Both the position numbers and the translations under genes were made by a program. From Bdellovibrionia bacterium (GTDB taxonomy: Bacteria; Bdellovibrionota; Bdellovibrionia; Bdellovibrionales; JAGQZY01), in NCBI GenBank assembly GCA_030427805.1, contig JAUICP010000005.1, forward strand, positions 248,001 to 312,000: DNA of 64,000 nt. The letters are read 5' to 3'. The notes under the pieces were generated by a model. It was given only the letters and a program-made list of their open reading frames with translations, was not told the DNA's origin and did not search any database. This document shows, one piece after another, positions 9,489 through 17,921 of the stretch (its first letter is position 1; each line of letters begins with the position of its first letter).

Positions 9489-10247
9489 ATGTCAGAATTT
9501 CAAAAGAAAAAGGTACTCATCACCGGTGGAACAAAAGGTTTAGGAAAAGCCACGGCCCTTGAATTTGCAAAACAGGGAGCAGAATTATTTCTCGGTTATC
9601 GATCCGACGAAGATTCCGCTATTGAAAGCCAAAAAGAACTCGAAAAGCTAGGTGCCTCTGTCCGTCTCATAAAGGCTGACCTTTCAGAACCTCAGGGCGT
9701 TAATTCATTGTTTTCCGATATCGAACATCTTGATTTTTTTATTCACAACGCTGCGGCAACAGCCTTCAAAGATCTCATGGATATTCAGGCCCACCACATA
9801 GATAAAACGTTTAATATATCGGTCACAAGTTTCATTCTCGGAGTCCAGAAGGCAGTTCCCCTAATGTCTAAGGGTGGAGCCATAGTGAGTATTAGTGGGA
9901 TGGATACTGAGAAAATTGTTAAGAGCCATGGCTTGTTAGCGGCTGCCAAGGCGGGGTTAGAGCAATTGAGCTATTACTTTGCCCACGAACTCGGTGACAA
10001 GGGCATTCGAGTCAACTGTGTTAATCCTGGCTTTTTAGAAACTGAAAGTACCCAGAAAATGCTCGGTCCCTACTTTAAGAAAATATCAGAAGCCTACAGC
10101 CAAAGCTTGCCCAGTCAACGGCCAGCACGCCTCGATGAGATTGCAAATATCATTGTTTTTCTATGTTCTGAAAAATCGTCTTGGATCGACGGGCAGATGA
10201 TTCGCGCCGATGGCGGTTTTGACCGCGCCATTCCTTTCTTAAAATAA
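9489..10247 (+). CDS. Short-chain dehydrogenase/reductase-fold protein lacking the catalytic Tyr
   Basis: 252 residues. Rossmann fold with the cofactor motif TGGTKGLG at the N-terminus and the SDR 'NAA' and C-terminal 'ADGGFD' motifs; the overall layout resembles FabL-like enoyl-ACP reductases or FabG. The catalytic Ser is in 'SISGMD'. At the active-site segment the sequence reads HGLLAAAKAG: the Lys is present, but the Tyr expected 4 residues before it is Leu, and 7 residues before it (FabI/FabL spacing) is His. The ordinary proton donor therefore seems absent. It may be a divergent reductase, a binding protein, or an enzyme with another donor. It is 41 nt downstream of the acyl-CoA dehydrogenase and probably co-transcribed. 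Confidence 0.8.
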   Translation: MSEFQKKKVLITGGTKGLGKATALEFAKQGAELFLGYRSDEDSAIESQKELEKLGASVRLIKADLSEPQGVNSLFSDIEHLDFFIHNAAATAFKDLMDIQAHHIDKTFNISVTSFILGVQKAVPLMSKGGAIVSISGMDTEKIVKSHGLLAAAKAGLEQLSYYFAHELGDKGIRVNCVNPGFLETESTQKMLGPYFKKISEAYSQSLPSQRPARLDEIANIIVFLCSEKSSWIDGQMIRADGGFDRAIPFLK

Positions 10248-10592
10248 ACAAAATAAAATCGTATTGAGAGCCATCAATGAATAGACAATTCCATAGAGAA
10301 CAAAGTCTAGGGCCCCCGTGTGCAGCTTTCCTTTGTAGTAGCGGTTCACAAAAGACTCTACGAATCGGACTTCATGCTCTTTGCGATCAACCCACGAGTG
10401 CCCCTTGAGCATATTTTCGAAATTAGTCAGTAAACAGGTGCCATGGTTAAAAAGCCATTGGAGGATCATAGCCACACAAACCGCTAAATAGAGGATTGTA
10501 GCTGTAGCACCTGGGAGGAGCCAGCCCAACAAAACAAAAATAATAAAGCCGAAATGGATCATTTGAATACTTTTGATGAGAAAATGCCGCAT
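10239..10592 (-). CDS. Small integral membrane protein (DUF2784-like)
   Basis: 117 residues with about three or four hydrophobic segments (near 12-30, 33-50 and 97-117). A 'G-T-C-L-L-T-N-F-E-N' stretch recalls the Cys-Leu-Thr-x-x-Glu-Asn motif of DUF2784 membrane proteins; the match is by eye only. It converges on the SDR gene and overlaps its end by 9 nt. The function is unknown. Confidence 0.55.
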   Translation of the reverse strand: MRHFLIKSIQMIHFGFIIFVLLGWLLPGATATILYLAVCVAMILQWLFNHGTCLLTNFENMLKGHSWVDRKEHEVRFVESFVNRYYKGKLHTGALDFVLYGIVYSLMALNTILFCLF

Positions 10593-10669
10593 TCCTTAAA
10601 TATCCAATTTTGAGTTAACAAGGTCCAGTAAAATGAATATAGTCTAGTACAAATAGTGAGGGAGAGGGC

Positions 10670-11206
10670 ATGGCTGAAACATATCGCAATATTGATGATA
10701 TTAAAAATTTACTGAAGGTCGTTCCCGATTTCCCAAAACCGGGGATCCAGTTTTTAGATATTTCACCGGTTTTGCGCACCCCTGGGGCTTTTCGTGTACT
10801 GATTCAAGAGCTTGAGCGCTCCATTGATTTTGAATTTGATAAAATCGCTGCTATCGAATCCCGTGGTTTTTTACTGGGATCGGCCCTAGCCTACAACTAC
10901 CACAAGGGACTCGTCTTGGTCCGAAAAAAGGGTAAATTACCGGGCCAGACAGTGGCCCACACCTATGAGCTGGAGTACGGAACCGACACTCTAGAGATGA
11001 CTGAAGATGCCATTAAGCCAGGTGATCGGGTTCTGATCGTCGATGACGTTCTCGCCACTGGAGGCACTGCTCAAGCCACGCAAACTCTGGTCGAGAAGGT
11101 CGGTGGAGAAGTACTTGGCCATCGCTTTTTCATCGAAATAGCTCCACTTCATGGCAGAGAACGACTCAAAAACAATATTCATAGTCTCATTATTGAGGGG
11201 GCTTAG
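10670..11206 (+). CDS. apt: Adenine phosphoribosyltransferase
   Basis: 178 residues, the standard length. It has the type I phosphoribosyltransferase PRPP loop VLIVDDVLATGGTA (121-134), the flexible-loop region and 'AIESRGFLLG', all characteristic of Apt. It salvages adenine plus PRPP to AMP in the cytoplasm. A GGGAGAGGG-type ribosome site precedes the ATG. It is a single-gene unit and overlaps a convergent hypothetical gene by 17 nt. Confidence 0.95.
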   Translation: MAETYRNIDDIKNLLKVVPDFPKPGIQFLDISPVLRTPGAFRVLIQELERSIDFEFDKIAAIESRGFLLGSALAYNYHKGLVLVRKKGKLPGQTVAHTYELEYGTDTLEMTEDAIKPGDRVLIVDDVLATGGTAQATQTLVEKVGGEVLGHRFFIEIAPLHGRERLKNNIHSLIIEGA

Positions 11207-11897
11207 GCTTTTTCAACCCCAGAAGAATTTGTCCCTCTTCGGTCAGGGGCACAGCCTTTTTGGGATTTATTTCGCTCTTCACTCCAGTGAGTAAACTCTT
11301 AAAGTCGAGAGTGTAGTTATCTTTCTTTTTGGGGCCCTGACTTCGCATTTTAACGAGCCCAAAAGGCTTCACCTTTTCGCTAATCCAATACTCGAGCACA
11401 AGACCATTTTTTTCTTTTTTAAAATAGAGGGTTTTCAATTTTCCAAATTCCATTTCAAGCTCAACTTCTTTGACAAAGTCTTTTTTTAAGTCTTGAGGAC
11501 TAATCCTTGAAAACTCAGACATCTTCCATTGACCCGTTCCTTCAAGCACATTCCGCGGCATGCGCTCGGGTGGGGAGTTCGAACTCCGCTTTAAATAGGC
11601 ATCTTTTAAGGCGACGTTTTGGCTCGAATTTAACTCTAGGTCAAAAGACTGATACAGACCCGGAGAGCGACCACTGGTTTCTCGCATATACATTTCGACG
11701 GCAAGCTTGTTCCCTTTTACCGATTGCACATAAATATTGACCTCGGCGGGCCCAAGTCCGGTGTTCAAAAAATATTGGCTCCCTGATCCAACAGGAAAGC
11801 TTTCTGCTAAGCTTGGCTTTTGCTGTAGAAGAACAAAATCGGCATGAGCTATTGAGTTGAAAACGAAGACAAAGATGATGCTGCTAACTATTTTCAT
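11190..11897 (-). CDS. Exported protein of unknown function
   Basis: 235 residues with a Sec signal peptide (about 1-19, cleavage near AHA-D). The mature part is beta-rich and Lys/Glu-rich ('NKLAVEMYM', 'LKTLYFKKEKNGLVLEYW'), with no Cys in the mature part and a Pro/Lys-rich end. I do not recognise a family. It lies 3 nt downstream of another exported protein gene on the same strand, so the two are probably co-transcribed and act in the periplasm. Confidence 0.6.
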   Translation of the reverse strand: MKIVSSIIFVFVFNSIAHADFVLLQQKPSLAESFPVGSGSQYFLNTGLGPAEVNIYVQSVKGNKLAVEMYMRETSGRSPGLYQSFDLELNSSQNVALKDAYLKRSSNSPPERMPRNVLEGTGQWKMSEFSRISPQDLKKDFVKEVELEMEFGKLKTLYFKKEKNGLVLEYWISEKVKPFGLVKMRSQGPKKKDNYTLDFKSLLTGVKSEINPKKAVPLTEEGQILLGLKKPKPPQ

Positions 11898-11900
11898 ATA

Positions 11901-12374
11901 CTATTCAAACTGTTTGAGAGATTTGTTTCTTTTCTCCATAGACTTTTGCATTTTCTCCACATTTCGAAGGAGCTCATCCATTTGTTTTTGCGTAATTTGT
12001 GGTTGAGCACTTTGACTTGGAGAAATACTACTGGCGGATTTTCGATTTAAGTTTTGCACGGGAATCCCGTCGGAATTTCGCGTCTTGGGTGAGGCATCGA
12101 TCTCAATCACGGGGCTTGCACCTGAGTTTGTATGACTGGCGGAAGCTGGTTTCGCCTGATATTTTTGCGGATTTTTTTTATAATCTTCGAGGAGACCCTT
12201 GGATTTTTTAAGCATTTCTTGAAGCGCTTTTTGCTGCTTAACTGAGGCATCATAAAGCATTTGCAGGTCTTCTTGCTCCGTGGGCACCCTCTTTTGATTA
12301 GAACGGGCAAAAAGGGGCAGAGTTAAGCAGAGGATTAGAGCGAATGATAATGCAGCACATAATCTTGTTTTCAT
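11901..12374 (-). CDS. Exported coiled-coil protein of unknown function
   Basis: 157 residues. A Sec signal peptide (about 1-23, ending LFA-R) is followed by a charged helix (about 30-70), a Ser/Ala/Pro low-complexity linker and a second Lys/Gln/Met-rich helix at the C-terminus, which looks like a short coiled coil. It is the first gene of a two-gene leftward operon with the exported protein that follows. No family is recognised; a structural or adaptor role in the periplasm is possible. Confidence 0.55.
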   Translation of the reverse strand: MKTRLCAALSFALILCLTLPLFARSNQKRVPTEQEDLQMLYDASVKQQKALQEMLKKSKGLLEDYKKNPQKYQAKPASASHTNSGASPVIEIDASPKTRNSDGIPVQNLNRKSASSISPSQSAQPQITQKQMDELLRNVEKMQKSMEKRNKSLKQFE

Positions 12375-12458
12375 GGCTTTATTCTACCATAGCTCCAGTG
12401 ATATTACTTCGTTTACTCTAATTGGCTTTGGTCCATTATGAGACGGAAAGGCAGAGGA

Positions 12459-13022
12459 ATGAAATACATTATATCCGGAACAGATCGTCCTGACTCGAAT
12501 AGCATGAAAGTCTGTAAAATATTGCAGGGTCTCTATTCCAATCTCGGAGAAGAGACTGAAATCATCGACTTGAGAGATATTCCACTTTCGCAACTGGACG
12601 GCTCACAGTACGGAAAGCGGGACCTTCCCGATTTTGAAAAATGGGTGGATAAGACACTAAAAGCAGACAGTATGCACATCGTAATTCCAGAGTACAATGG
12701 CTCCTATCCAGGAGCTTTAAAGTATTTTATCGACCACTGGAAGTATCCAGACTCCTTTGAATTTCGTCCAGTTTCTTTTGTTGGACTCGGAGGTCGATTT
12801 GGCGGTTTACGACCGGTAGAACACATGCAAGGTGTCTTTGGTTATAGAAACTCCTTCATTTATCCCGAACGAGTTTTTCTAATGAATATTTGGAATATTC
12901 TCGATGGAGACAAAATAACCGACCCAATGGCCAATGAACTTCTTGAAAAACAAGTCAAAGGCTTTTGCGACTTTGTAAAGGGCCTTCATCAAGTAAAGCT
13001 TCACGCCAATGACAGAAACTAA
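12459..13022 (+). CDS. NADPH-dependent FMN reductase family flavoprotein
   Basis: 187 residues from ATG 12459, which has AAAGG 7 nt upstream; the frame could start at 12438, but that adds only a basic heptapeptide. The flavodoxin-like fold shows the FMN phosphate loop near the N-terminus (SGTDRPDSNS) and the family hallmark PEYNGSYPGALK (FMN isoalloxazine contact). Such enzymes reduce quinones, azo compounds or metals with NAD(P)H. The last 14 nt overlap the start of the CWC zinc-protein gene, suggesting coupled translation. Confidence 0.85.
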   Translation: MKYIISGTDRPDSNSMKVCKILQGLYSNLGEETEIIDLRDIPLSQLDGSQYGKRDLPDFEKWVDKTLKADSMHIVIPEYNGSYPGALKYFIDHWKYPDSFEFRPVSFVGLGGRFGGLRPVEHMQGVFGYRNSFIYPERVFLMNIWNILDGDKITDPMANELLEKQVKGFCDFVKGLHQVKLHANDRN

Positions 13023-13215
13023 AAAGAAGCAAAACAAGGATGATATTCGAAAAATAAAAAAGAATATCATAGAATGTGAATTATGCGGCAAAGAGTTTGG
13101 CTGTGAAATGGCTACCGGTCACTGTTGGTGCATGGATCTCCCCCCTTTAAAGATCGAAAAACCAACCGAGCAATGTATTTGCCCGGATTGCCTTAAGAAA
13201 TATTCTCAGGAATAA
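13009..13215 (+). CDS. Small cysteine-rich CWC-family protein
   Basis: 68 residues. A Lys-rich N-terminus is followed by a compact Cys cluster: C-x2-C, G-C, C-W-C and C-x2-C, ordered as in the cysteine-rich CWC family ('HCWCMDLPP' is the name-giving motif). It probably binds zinc; the family's function is not known. The start overlaps the FMN reductase gene by 14 nt, and the end overlaps the convergent acetyltransferase by 23 nt. Confidence 0.8.
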   Translation: MTETKKKQNKDDIRKIKKNIIECELCGKEFGCEMATGHCWCMDLPPLKIEKPTEQCICPDCLKKYSQE

Positions 13216-13654
13216 GTCTCCTAACCATGCTTCTATGGGGACCGATAACCTCAATATTAAACTCAGAAGAGAAGTACTCAAATCCGAGACTTTCGTAAAA
13301 CCCGTAGGCAACCTGTCGAGCATGACACCATAATAGAGATGCATTTCGATTTTTGAGCTCTAAAAGTGCTTCTTCTATTAGCTTTTGCCCCAATTTTAAT
13401 CGTCGATGATCTGGGTGAACACCCATTTGCCTAAGGCGATATTGGTCAGAATCATCAGAAAAATGTTGATGGTTTTCTTTAATAAAACTGGCGATGGCAA
13501 GTGGACCTTTGCCATCTTGTAAGGCGCCTAAATGAAAACTCGTTTCTTCATTGTCGCCATCGATTTGACATTCCCCAATCTCTTTATGGGGCAACAAAAC
13601 TTGATTTCTGAGAGACAGGCAATCCTTGGCTGAAATTTTCTTAATGACAAACAT
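13193..13654 (-). CDS. GNAT-family N-acetyltransferase
   Basis: 153 residues with the GNAT fold. The acetyl-CoA pyrophosphate loop is in 'MGVHPDHRRLKLGQKLIEEAL' (R/Q-x-x-G-x-G/A type, here RRLKLG). The C-terminal 'GFYESLGFEYFSSEF' strand-turn is typical of the family. The substrate cannot be told. It converges with and overlaps the CWC gene end. Confidence 0.8.
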   Translation of the reverse strand: MFVIKKISAKDCLSLRNQVLLPHKEIGECQIDGDNEETSFHLGALQDGKGPLAIASFIKENHQHFSDDSDQYRLRQMGVHPDHRRLKLGQKLIEEALLELKNRNASLLWCHARQVAYGFYESLGFEYFSSEFNIEVIGPHRSMVRRLIPENIS

Positions 13655-13676
13655 ACTCTAAGGGTAAATCGAATCT

Positions 13677-15035
13677 CTAAAAAGTACACCACGGAATTAA
13701 AAAGTCTTGGGAATTTAGAACTTGTTCATCTTCGACCAATGATAGATGAAGGGCCGATTCATCACTTCCTGACTCCGTCACTTGAAAATGACTCCATATT
13801 TTTTGGCTTTCAATACTAAAGCTGACTTGAAGATATTTATTATAGTGAATGAATGTATTCCACTTATAGATGTCTTGCTCTAGCTCTTCATTGATTTTTG
13901 CCTGGTCTAAGCGCACACAATCAATGCCTGTCACCATTGCATCCATCAGCCCCAGTTGCTCTCTTTCGTAATCTGAAACTTGCCCAGAACTAAATTGATA
14001 AAATAGATGTTCTGAGTTTGTCTCGAGCCAAGAACTAATAATTTCACGGCGCTCTTGGTTCTTGGGCAAATAGGACTTATTTTTGAACTCCAGAGTTTGA
14101 GCACTCTCCCGTTGGGCACTATACTGTTGCCTGCACACCTCTGGACTCTCTTCGTTGCTTAAGATGTGTGTAAAACACCCATGAAGGGTGCCCCGGGCAT
14201 AGAGTCCCACCTCTTCGCTATTAAAACGGGCAAACTCACTTTCAGATGAAATTATCACTCTCTGACTATGAAGCCCATAAAGCATTCCATCGTGATAGAG
14301 CGGGCTGCCGCTTTGGCCGGGAACGAAGTCGCAGTCACTAAGAGCATAGGTGGCTGAAGTTTCACCTGAAACAAAGTAAGGGTTGATCATTGAATCTTTA
14401 GTCACTCTACAATCCTGAGACTTCAATTCAACTTGGCGCGATTTAATGTTTTCGTAACTGGGAAAATCGGCCTGAACTATATCACCATCCGAAAGGGGGC
14501 CGGCAAAAGAGTCGAGAATCGGGATGCCTTCTAAGTTTTCTTTTAGACTTAATATAGCAAAATCTGGCCGCACATAGGTGGCCTCCGATTCTTGAGCCGA
14601 TAAATCAATAACTGTCCCGCAGGACGCTTTTACGGTTTTGTCAGTTCGACCATAAATCGTGACGTCCTGGCTACAATCGACTCCTCTAATATGAAGTGAC
14701 GTAGGAAGACAATGTTTATTAGTTACAAAGGTGGAACCGTCTAAAAAAACGCCTGCACATAGGGCAATTCCATCTTTGTTTTTAACTGTTACAATTCCAG
14801 TTGATGGTTTACAAGTCTCACAGAGTATCTCTAATTGCTGCAAAAACTCGTTTTCTTTTTCTTGAGAATCAAACGAAATGGTTTTTTTGCTTTGCTCTAT
14901 TTTTACTGGTTCCGAGGGTGCTGCCGATGGGCGGTCCTTAGTGTTTTGACTACAAGCCAAGACTACAAATTGAACGAGAATCAATTCAAATATAAGAATG
15001 TATTTAGAAGAAGAAATAAATTTCAATAAAAACAC
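13677..15035 (-). CDS. Trypsin-like serine protease, lipoprotein
   Basis: 452 residues from a GTG at 15035, chosen because AGGAGG (complement of 15041-15046) stands 5 nt upstream; the longer frame from 15074 would include this ribosome site as coding sequence. A signal peptide with lipobox V-L-A-C (Cys28) suggests lipid anchoring. The chymotrypsin-fold triad is visible: His108 (TNKHCL), Asp158 (RPDFAIL) and Ser242 (GQSGSPL). Several Cys pairs indicate disulphides. The about 150-residue C-terminal extension is unassigned. It probably digests proteins outside or in the periplasm. Confidence 0.8.
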   Translation of the reverse strand: MFLLKFISSSKYILIFELILVQFVVLACSQNTKDRPSAAPSEPVKIEQSKKTISFDSQEKENEFLQQLEILCETCKPSTGIVTVKNKDGIALCAGVFLDGSTFVTNKHCLPTSLHIRGVDCSQDVTIYGRTDKTVKASCGTVIDLSAQESEATYVRPDFAILSLKENLEGIPILDSFAGPLSDGDIVQADFPSYENIKSRQVELKSQDCRVTKDSMINPYFVSGETSATYALSDCDFVPGQSGSPLYHDGMLYGLHSQRVIISSESEFARFNSEEVGLYARGTLHGCFTHILSNEESPEVCRQQYSAQRESAQTLEFKNKSYLPKNQERREIISSWLETNSEHLFYQFSSGQVSDYEREQLGLMDAMVTGIDCVRLDQAKINEELEQDIYKWNTFIHYNKYLQVSFSIESQKIWSHFQVTESGSDESALHLSLVEDEQVLNSQDFLIPWCTF

Positions 15036-15308
15036 CCAATCCTCCTGGCCCCTAAGCCGACTCCAACTTAGCATTCTCCAATTGAATAGGTGAGAGGCAC
15101 CAAAAAGTTTTCATAAATGACAATAATTGTCTCTCCAACTGCAAAGAGAGACTTCAGGTGCACTAGATTCGATTGGAATTTAAGGGACTTGGCTTCAATT
15201 TTGAACATGTAGTTTATGAAGATTTCTTCGGTTCCACTTAGGGACTTTGAATAGAAATCGTGGGTGAATGGAAAATATTTGTAAATCAAAGCACTAAAGG
15301 AGAGGGCT
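15036..15308. other. Divergent intergenic region between protease and murein endopeptidase genes
   Basis: 273 nt without a supported gene. It must hold the promoters for the leftward protease and the rightward MepA-like gene. The only notable elements are the two ribosome sites at its edges (complement 15041-15046 and 15297-15302). I see no convincing -10/-35 pair or terminator. Confidence 0.5.
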
Positions 15309-17921
15309 TTGCTGAAGTATATTCTTCCATTTCTACTATTGATTTCTATGAGCGCTTGTCGCTTTAAAGTCAAAGATCTGTCTGATCAGAACGATCCCAG
15401 TTCTCAGCCAGAGGTAGAGACGAGTGCCAGCCCCACTCCTATTCCAGAACTCAATTCGCCTCGACTCGAGGGAACTCAGGCCAACCTTTTTCCAGCATTG
15501 AGGGAGTCTCCTGAGGTTTTAGCACTTGAAGTCCTTCGATTTAGAAATCCCCATGGAAATGCCGACTTAGAAACTCGTCAAATGACTTTTCAAGTTGAGC
15601 TCGTTTACGCCGACTCGTCTGAAGTAGTGAATCTGAGTGGCGAAATTGAAAAACACCAAGAGTACGATATTTGGGTTTCTTATATGTCAGACAACCAAAG
15701 GGCCGATACGGGTATCTCTCGACTCTCTGCCATTGGTGTCTGTACTGACAACGATTGTAACAGCTATTTCTTTGATGTCTTTTATCGTGTGAATGGTGAA
15801 GTAAAAAGAAAGCAATTTGAAAGTTCAAATGGTGAAGAGCCTGAAGAGCCAGAAGTTGATTATAATCCCACCGAGGAAGATTTAGAAAACCAACTTGATC
15901 ATGGAGATGAATACGAAGACGAACTCCCGAACTTTGGTTACATGCGCGTAGGAATTCAGCCGCGAACAGATACTGTGTTAGACCTAAGAAATATCGAGCA
16001 AGAAGTTGTGAGTCCAGAAGTTGTTCCGGCTGTAGAGCCCACTCCTGAAGAGGCGCGAGAGAGACAACCTGCTCCACCCCGGCCAGAACAGGATGCCGAG
16101 ACAGAAGAAGTAGTAGCGCCAGCTTTACCTCCAGCTCCTGAAGGAACTCCAGAGGTCGACGTTGAAGGCGGAGTCGAAGAAGAATTTGAAGGTCCAGCTC
16201 CGGCCCCCGCCGAAACGGTTGTTGAAAATGGCGGAAGTGGATTAAGTGCTGATCTTCCCGGAGCTGTTGATATGCCGTACTTGCCTCCCCGTGCACGCCC
16301 CGAAGGTGACAGTGAAGACGGAGTCGAAAGGGAGTACCAGGGACCACCTCCACCACCTGCCGCAGAAGAAACAGTTGAAGAGGGCGTCGCACCAAGTAAT
16401 GAACGCTGCTTTCGAGCATTGTGGATTAACTGGCACTGCTGGGAGCGAGACGATTCAACAGGCCTCGCAGACCCATTGCCGCCACCACCAGAAGTCGAAG
16501 TCGAAACACTTCCACCTCTTCCTGAAGCGGAAGTCGAAGTAGACGAAGATCCTGAGGTAGAAGACGAAACCCTGGCTGTAGACGAAGCAGAAACGATTGT
16601 TGAAAATCGGCAGACTTGTTTTAGCCTATTCGGTGTCAATCTAAGGTGCTGGGACACAGAAGAAGAAGAAAACGAAGAAGTGGCTATAGACCCTGAAAGC
16701 CCCGAAAGAATAGATACGACCATTCCGGATCGGGCCAGAGTTCATCCAGAAGCTGTTGTAGAAACAGATCCGGAGGTTCTACCTCCTGTGGAGGCTGAAG
16801 TTGCAGAGACTCCTGCTGTCGAGGTTCTTGAGCCTAATGCCCCCGATGAGGTTATTACTTCAATGTCAGATCCAGATGCCGAATATGATGAAAGCCAAGT
16901 CGGAGTCGTCGGAGATGAAGATGTTGTCGACGAAAGCGCCGAAGAAGAAGTCTCGCCAACTCCGCTACTTACCCTACAAAGAGACGGGGAGGGCGACGCT
17001 ACTGTAGTTACTCGAGATGGTCCTGAGCTCAGATATCACCTGGATCCAACAGCGACACGGCCCAACCTCGATCGACCTTTACACATGGCCGAAATCGTTC
17101 GCGCCCGTGAAGACGGGTCTTTCGATCCCGTTCAATTGGGTACTGATCTGGTTTACGAGACGGTGAATCTTTTGGCACCTTATATTAACTTGGCCTCGTA
17201 CCGAAGCTGGGAAACGTTAACCGATAATGCTCCTTTTGATGTAGCAAGCTCGTTTAGAGTTCCAGGCTTTGCTGTTGGAAGACATAGCAATGGAAGCTTG
17301 AATGAAAGTGAGCCGATGCCCCAAGAAGGGCCTGGGTATTTAATTAGAAGCTATACGGTCAGTGGTGGCAAAAACTATAGTACAGGAATGATGATTCGCA
17401 TCCTGCAAGAGGGTTTTGCCAGATACAATGCCGTCTTTCCCGATGACCAAGTTGTTGTCGGAAATCTCTCAAAGAGTGGCGGTGGGCAAATGCCAGGTAC
17501 AAGACACCGAAGTCACCAATCGGGTCTCGACGTCGATATTTCTTTTGCCGGATCAGAAACACCTTTTCAAACCATGACCGACGCCAACGGCGAAGTGAGC
17601 GCTCTTTTTAGAAGAAACATCCAACGAAATTACGAGCTCATGCGAAATTTTACTGGGTCAGGAATTGTACAATGGATTTTTGTAAACAAAGTCATTAAGA
17701 AAGCCATGTGCGAATGGGCCGAAGAAAACGATCGCTTGGACGACCCAGAAACCATCGCGGTCCTTTCGAGAGTATGGCCTTGGTCGGGGCATAGAGATCA
17801 CATGCACGTTCGATTTTTCTGTCCTCCAGGTGGACATCCTCTTTGCCAAAACAACACCTCCGCTCTTCACAAAATTGAAGATCCGGGCTGTGATGGCAAT
17901 TATAAAGCGGGATTCTACTAG
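15309..17921 (+). CDS. MepA-type (M74) murein endopeptidase lipoprotein on a long acidic Pro-rich stalk
   Basis: 870 residues. The TTG start at 15309 has AAGGAG 6 nt upstream. Lipobox M-S-A-C gives Cys17. Residues about 40-170 form an unassigned beta-rich domain. About 180-560 is an extended Glu/Pro/Val-rich stalk holding two repeats of a Cys-x9-Cys-Trp element (C367-C377-W378 and C437-C447-W448). The C-terminus (about 600-860) is a penicillin-insensitive murein endopeptidase (MepA, LAS) domain: H736 and D743 in SHQSGLDVD, and H828/H831/H833 in GHRDHMH are the Zn ligand and catalytic positions. MepA cleaves D,D and L,D cross-links of peptidoglycan. The stalk is far larger than in E. coli MepA (about 274 residues in all). 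Confidence 0.85.
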   Translation: MLKYILPFLLLISMSACRFKVKDLSDQNDPSSQPEVETSASPTPIPELNSPRLEGTQANLFPALRESPEVLALEVLRFRNPHGNADLETRQMTFQVELVYADSSEVVNLSGEIEKHQEYDIWVSYMSDNQRADTGISRLSAIGVCTDNDCNSYFFDVFYRVNGEVKRKQFESSNGEEPEEPEVDYNPTEEDLENQLDHGDEYEDELPNFGYMRVGIQPRTDTVLDLRNIEQEVVSPEVVPAVEPTPEEARERQPAPPRPEQDAETEEVVAPALPPAPEGTPEVDVEGGVEEEFEGPAPAPAETVVENGGSGLSADLPGAVDMPYLPPRARPEGDSEDGVEREYQGPPPPPAAEETVEEGVAPSNERCFRALWINWHCWERDDSTGLADPLPPPPEVEVETLPPLPEAEVEVDEDPEVEDETLAVDEAETIVENRQTCFSLFGVNLRCWDTEEEENEEVAIDPESPERIDTTIPDRARVHPEAVVETDPEVLPPVEAEVAETPAVEVLEPNAPDEVITSMSDPDAEYDESQVGVVGDEDVVDESAEEEVSPTPLLTLQRDGEGDATVVTRDGPELRYHLDPTATRPNLDRPLHMAEIVRAREDGSFDPVQLGTDLVYETVNLLAPYINLASYRSWETLTDNAPFDVASSFRVPGFAVGRHSNGSLNESEPMPQEGPGYLIRSYTVSGGKNYSTGMMIRILQEGFARYNAVFPDDQVVVGNLSKSGGGQMPGTRHRSHQSGLDVDISFAGSETPFQTMTDANGEVSALFRRNIQRNYELMRNFTGSGIVQWIFVNKVIKKAMCEWAEENDRLDDPETIAVLSRVWPWSGHRDHMHVRFFCPPGGHPLCQNNTSALHKIEDPGCDGNYKAGFY

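Noticed and set aside
15068-15373. 101-residue leftward frame upstream of the protease gene
   Set aside because: It would cover both the protease start and the mepA-like start, with no ribosome site; both flanking starts are better supported.
15956-16723. Long open frames antisense to the MepA-like gene (255 and 292 residues)
   Set aside because: They arise from the Glu/Pro codon bias of the stalk (GAA/CCT repeats have no antisense stops), have low-complexity translations and no ribosome site.
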